In this document: positions 62,849 through 64,000 of the stretch, piece by piece
Position numbering within the stretch: the first letter of the stretch is position 1
Layout of the letters: the number at the start of each line of letters is the position of its first letter
Assembly: GCF_005145025.1 (NCBI RefSeq)
Contig: NZ_CP039697.1
Span: 62,001-126,000 of the forward strand
Direction: 5' to 3'
Length of the DNA stretch: 64,000 bases
DNA from: Novosphingobium sp. EMRT-2
Lineage (GTDB): Bacteria; Pseudomonadota; Alphaproteobacteria; Sphingomonadales; Sphingomonadaceae
Position numbers and translations under genes: made by a program
The notes under the pieces: model-generated
Database searches by the model: none
What the model was told of the DNA's origin: nothing
What the model saw: the letters and a program-made list of their open reading frames with translations, nothing else

Positions 62849-62957
62849 CCGTTCGTCCTGAGCCTGTCGAAGGACGCGCGCGACGGACGCCCCGCGCGGT
62901 AAGCCGCGCCACGATTAAACGATATCGCGCGTCCTTCGACAGGCTCAGGACGAACGG
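62849..62957. repeat. Perfect 32-bp inverted repeat (sphingomonad dispersed-repeat type)
   Basis: The arm at 62849-62880 (containing GTTCGTCCTGAGCCTGTCGA) is the exact reverse complement of 62926-62957, separated by 45 nt. The CCTGAGCCTGTCGAAGG core is a sequence I associate with dispersed intergenic repeats in sphingomonad genomes. It lies 48 nt after the sulfoquinovosidase stop and could end that transcript or be a REP-like element. The rest of 62801-63069 shows no gene. Confidence 0.8.
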
Positions 62958-63069
62958 GGTTTCCGTAAGCTCAACGTTCGCAATCGCATCGTGTCCGGAA
63001 AGGCGCGTTCGGCCGGAATGGTGGATTTCCAAACCTTGCAAATCCTCCTCGCCCATCTAAGCTTCTCGG

Positions 63070-63360
63070 GTGTCACTCTACCGCAGATCGTGGCTATTCA
63101 TGCTGTGGACCGTGCTGGTCTTCTTCACCTCAGGTTGGTGGCTTTTCGGTCCTTTCATCAAGTGGGGGCCGTTGGCCGCACTGCCCGGCATGGCCTTTTG
63201 GCTTGCCCATGGTGTTGCGACTGTATGGGTCTTCCGCTGTCCCGAATGCGGATGTTCCGCATTTGCGAGCGGCAAGGGTTGGTTCGCAGTCTACACACTC
63301 TGGCCGCACAAGACGTGCCATAACTGCGGCTTAGATCTCCGCGAGGCAAACGTCCGCTAG
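63070..63360 (+). CDS. Small membrane protein with zinc-ribbon-like CxxC pairs (hypothetical)
   Basis: A 96-residue protein from GTG 63070 (ATG 63100 is possible). There are two hydrophobic segments (LFMLWTVLVFFTSGWWLF and LAALPGMAFWLAHGVATVWVF), then CPECG and CHNCG about 26 residues apart, which could bind one zinc ion on the cytoplasmic side. I do not recognise a family. No strong ribosome site is visible. It is isolated between a repeat and a palindrome, so it may be a single-gene unit. Confidence 0.5.
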   Translation: MSLYRRSWLFMLWTVLVFFTSGWWLFGPFIKWGPLAALPGMAFWLAHGVATVWVFRCPECGCSAFASGKGWFAVYTLWPHKTCHNCGLDLREANVR

Positions 63361-63456
63361 ATTGTCGAATCCGGAAAGACCGTTCTTAAAAAAAGCGTCG
63401 GATAGCGGCCGGGCCGTCCGAGCCGAAGTCTGTGCAAGCCGCTAAAGTACCAACAA

Positions 63457-63490
63457 TGTCACTTTACCAAGGCGCTCGGGTAAAGTGACA
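63457..63490. promoter_or_regulatory. Perfect 12-bp inverted repeat TGTCACTTTACC-N10-GGTAAAGTGACA
   Basis: Arms at 63457-63468 and 63479-63490 with a 10-nt spacer, 81 nt upstream of the ATG at 63572. A related CTAAAGTACC lies just before it. The length and symmetry suggest an operator or a replication/partition-type site; there is no T-run for a terminator. Confidence 0.55.
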
Positions 63491-63571
63491 CAGATGGAAA
63501 AAGTGCGGGGATCACAAAACACCTGCACTTTCACGATTCACACGGAGTCCGCTTTGTGCTTGATTCGTTCC

Positions 63572-64000
63572 ATGTTGGAATTGCCTTTCAGTTCGCTGCC
63601 CCGGCCCGTTGCCGCCGCCACCGAGCGGTCGCTTGATCTGCCCGGTATAATGCGCGCCATCGCGGATCATTCGGCCCGGCCGCGCTACACGTTCATGGTG
63701 CTGGACCTGATCGCCCGCGCTGCGGGGAGGGGCGGGGCGGCCGGCCCTTATGTGCGCGAGGGGGAGCAGCTCGTGCCGATCCGCGAATGGTTGTCCGCCG
63801 CGATCGCGCCCACCGCCGCACGGCACCATTATCGCCGTGTCACGGTGGGGAAGGTGCGCAAGGCGCTGGAGGAGCAAGGGCAGTTGCCCGACGACGCGGC
63901 GGCGTGCGAACGCATGGTGGAGGAGGAAATCGCCAACCGTCTGCGCGCGTCGGGGATGACCGCGGTCAGCCGCGCGGTGTCGGAACTGGTCAAGGCGGGC
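63572..64000 (+). CDS. Unrecognised protein, N-terminal part (runs off the window)
   Basis: The frame is open from ATG 63572 (MLELPFSSLPRPVAAATE) to the end of the window, 143 codons without a stop. The composition is charged and helical, with segments ARPRYTFMVLDLIARAAG, VTVGKVRKALEEQGQLP and MTAVSRAVSELVKAG. The last two look like helices of a winged-helix or other DNA-binding domain. I do not recognise the family. A 12-bp palindrome upstream would fit an autoregulated DNA-binding protein. Confidence 0.6.
   Translation, partial: MLELPFSSLPRPVAAATERSLDLPGIMRAIADHSARPRYTFMVLDLIARAAGRGGAAGPYVREGEQLVPIREWLSAAIAPTAARHHYRRVTVGKVRKALEEQGQLPDDAAACERMVEEEIANRLRASGMTAVSRAVSELVKAG

Noticed and set aside
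1..64000. CRISPR arrays, rRNA and tRNA genes
   Set aside because: No regularly spaced direct repeats and no recognisable rRNA or tRNA sequence were seen on reading both strands; short tRNAs could still be missed without a dedicated search.

Overview
The window is about 64 kb of high-GC, gene-dense DNA from an alphaproteobacterium, most likely a sphingomonad such as Novosphingobium. The reasons are four TonB-dependent receptor genes, a FecI/FecR/receptor module, hexuronate and sulfosugar catabolism, and a D-mannonate dehydratase that, as I remember it, is very close to the characterised Novosphingobium aromaticivorans ManD. I saw no rRNA, tRNA or CRISPR array.

Region 1 (1-5.7 kb): the end of a glycerol kinase gene, a secreted alpha/beta hydrolase, a DUF969/DUF979 membrane pair (putative 5-oxoproline transporter), and a minus-strand operon of a fatty acid hydroxylase-type desaturase followed by a TPR-sulfotransferase.

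Region 2 (5.7-22.8 kb): a nitrogen-scavenging locus. A minus-strand run encodes an ABC importer, a NikR-like ribbon-helix-helix regulator, two DUF1989 proteins, a biotin-dependent urea/guanidine carboxylase and allophanate hydrolase. This gene set matches the guanidine carboxylase pathway (guanidine to carboxyguanidine to allophanate to ammonia and CO2). Four copies of one operator-like palindrome, TATTAC-N14-GTAATA, lie upstream of the desaturase operon, a secreted beta-propeller gene, the regulator gene itself and the ABC importer/receptor divergence. They define a candidate regulon. The regulator has lost three of the four NikR nickel ligands. A TonB receptor, two metallo-beta-lactamase-fold proteins (one with its HxHxDH motif destroyed) and a DUF2891 protein run on the plus strand.

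Region 3 (22.8-43.8 kb): an RND/adaptor/TolC-type efflux operon; then two phosphate-ester modules. The first is a two-component system, class A acid phosphatase and TonB receptor whose gene is split by a 2,240-nt group II intron encoding its own maturase. Removing the intron restores an uninterrupted 807-residue receptor. A LysR regulator and an SDR follow, then the second module: FecI-type sigma factor, FecR anti-sigma factor, STN-domain TonB receptor and a histidine acid phosphatase/phytase-like enzyme.

Region 4 (43.8-52.5 kb): a hexuronate locus (GH31 glycosidase, MFS transporter, ManD, FadR-type regulator, glucuronate isomerase, fructuronate reductase) taking D-glucuronate to 2-keto-3-deoxygluconate.

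Region 5 (52.5-62.8 kb): a candidate sulfoquinovose/sulfolipid locus. It has an LLM flavin-dependent monooxygenase, aldo/keto reductase, phytanoyl-CoA dioxygenase-family protein, LysR regulator, TonB receptor, acyl-CoA ligase and a GH31 enzyme carrying the complete K-E-R-W-Y sulfoquinovosidase signature. This resembles the oxygenolytic sulfo-SMO pathway, with a receptor and acyl-CoA ligase added that suggest use of the intact sulfolipid.

Region 6 (62.8-64 kb): a perfect 32-bp inverted repeat, a small membrane protein with two CxxC pairs, a 12-bp palindrome and the start of an unrecognised gene.
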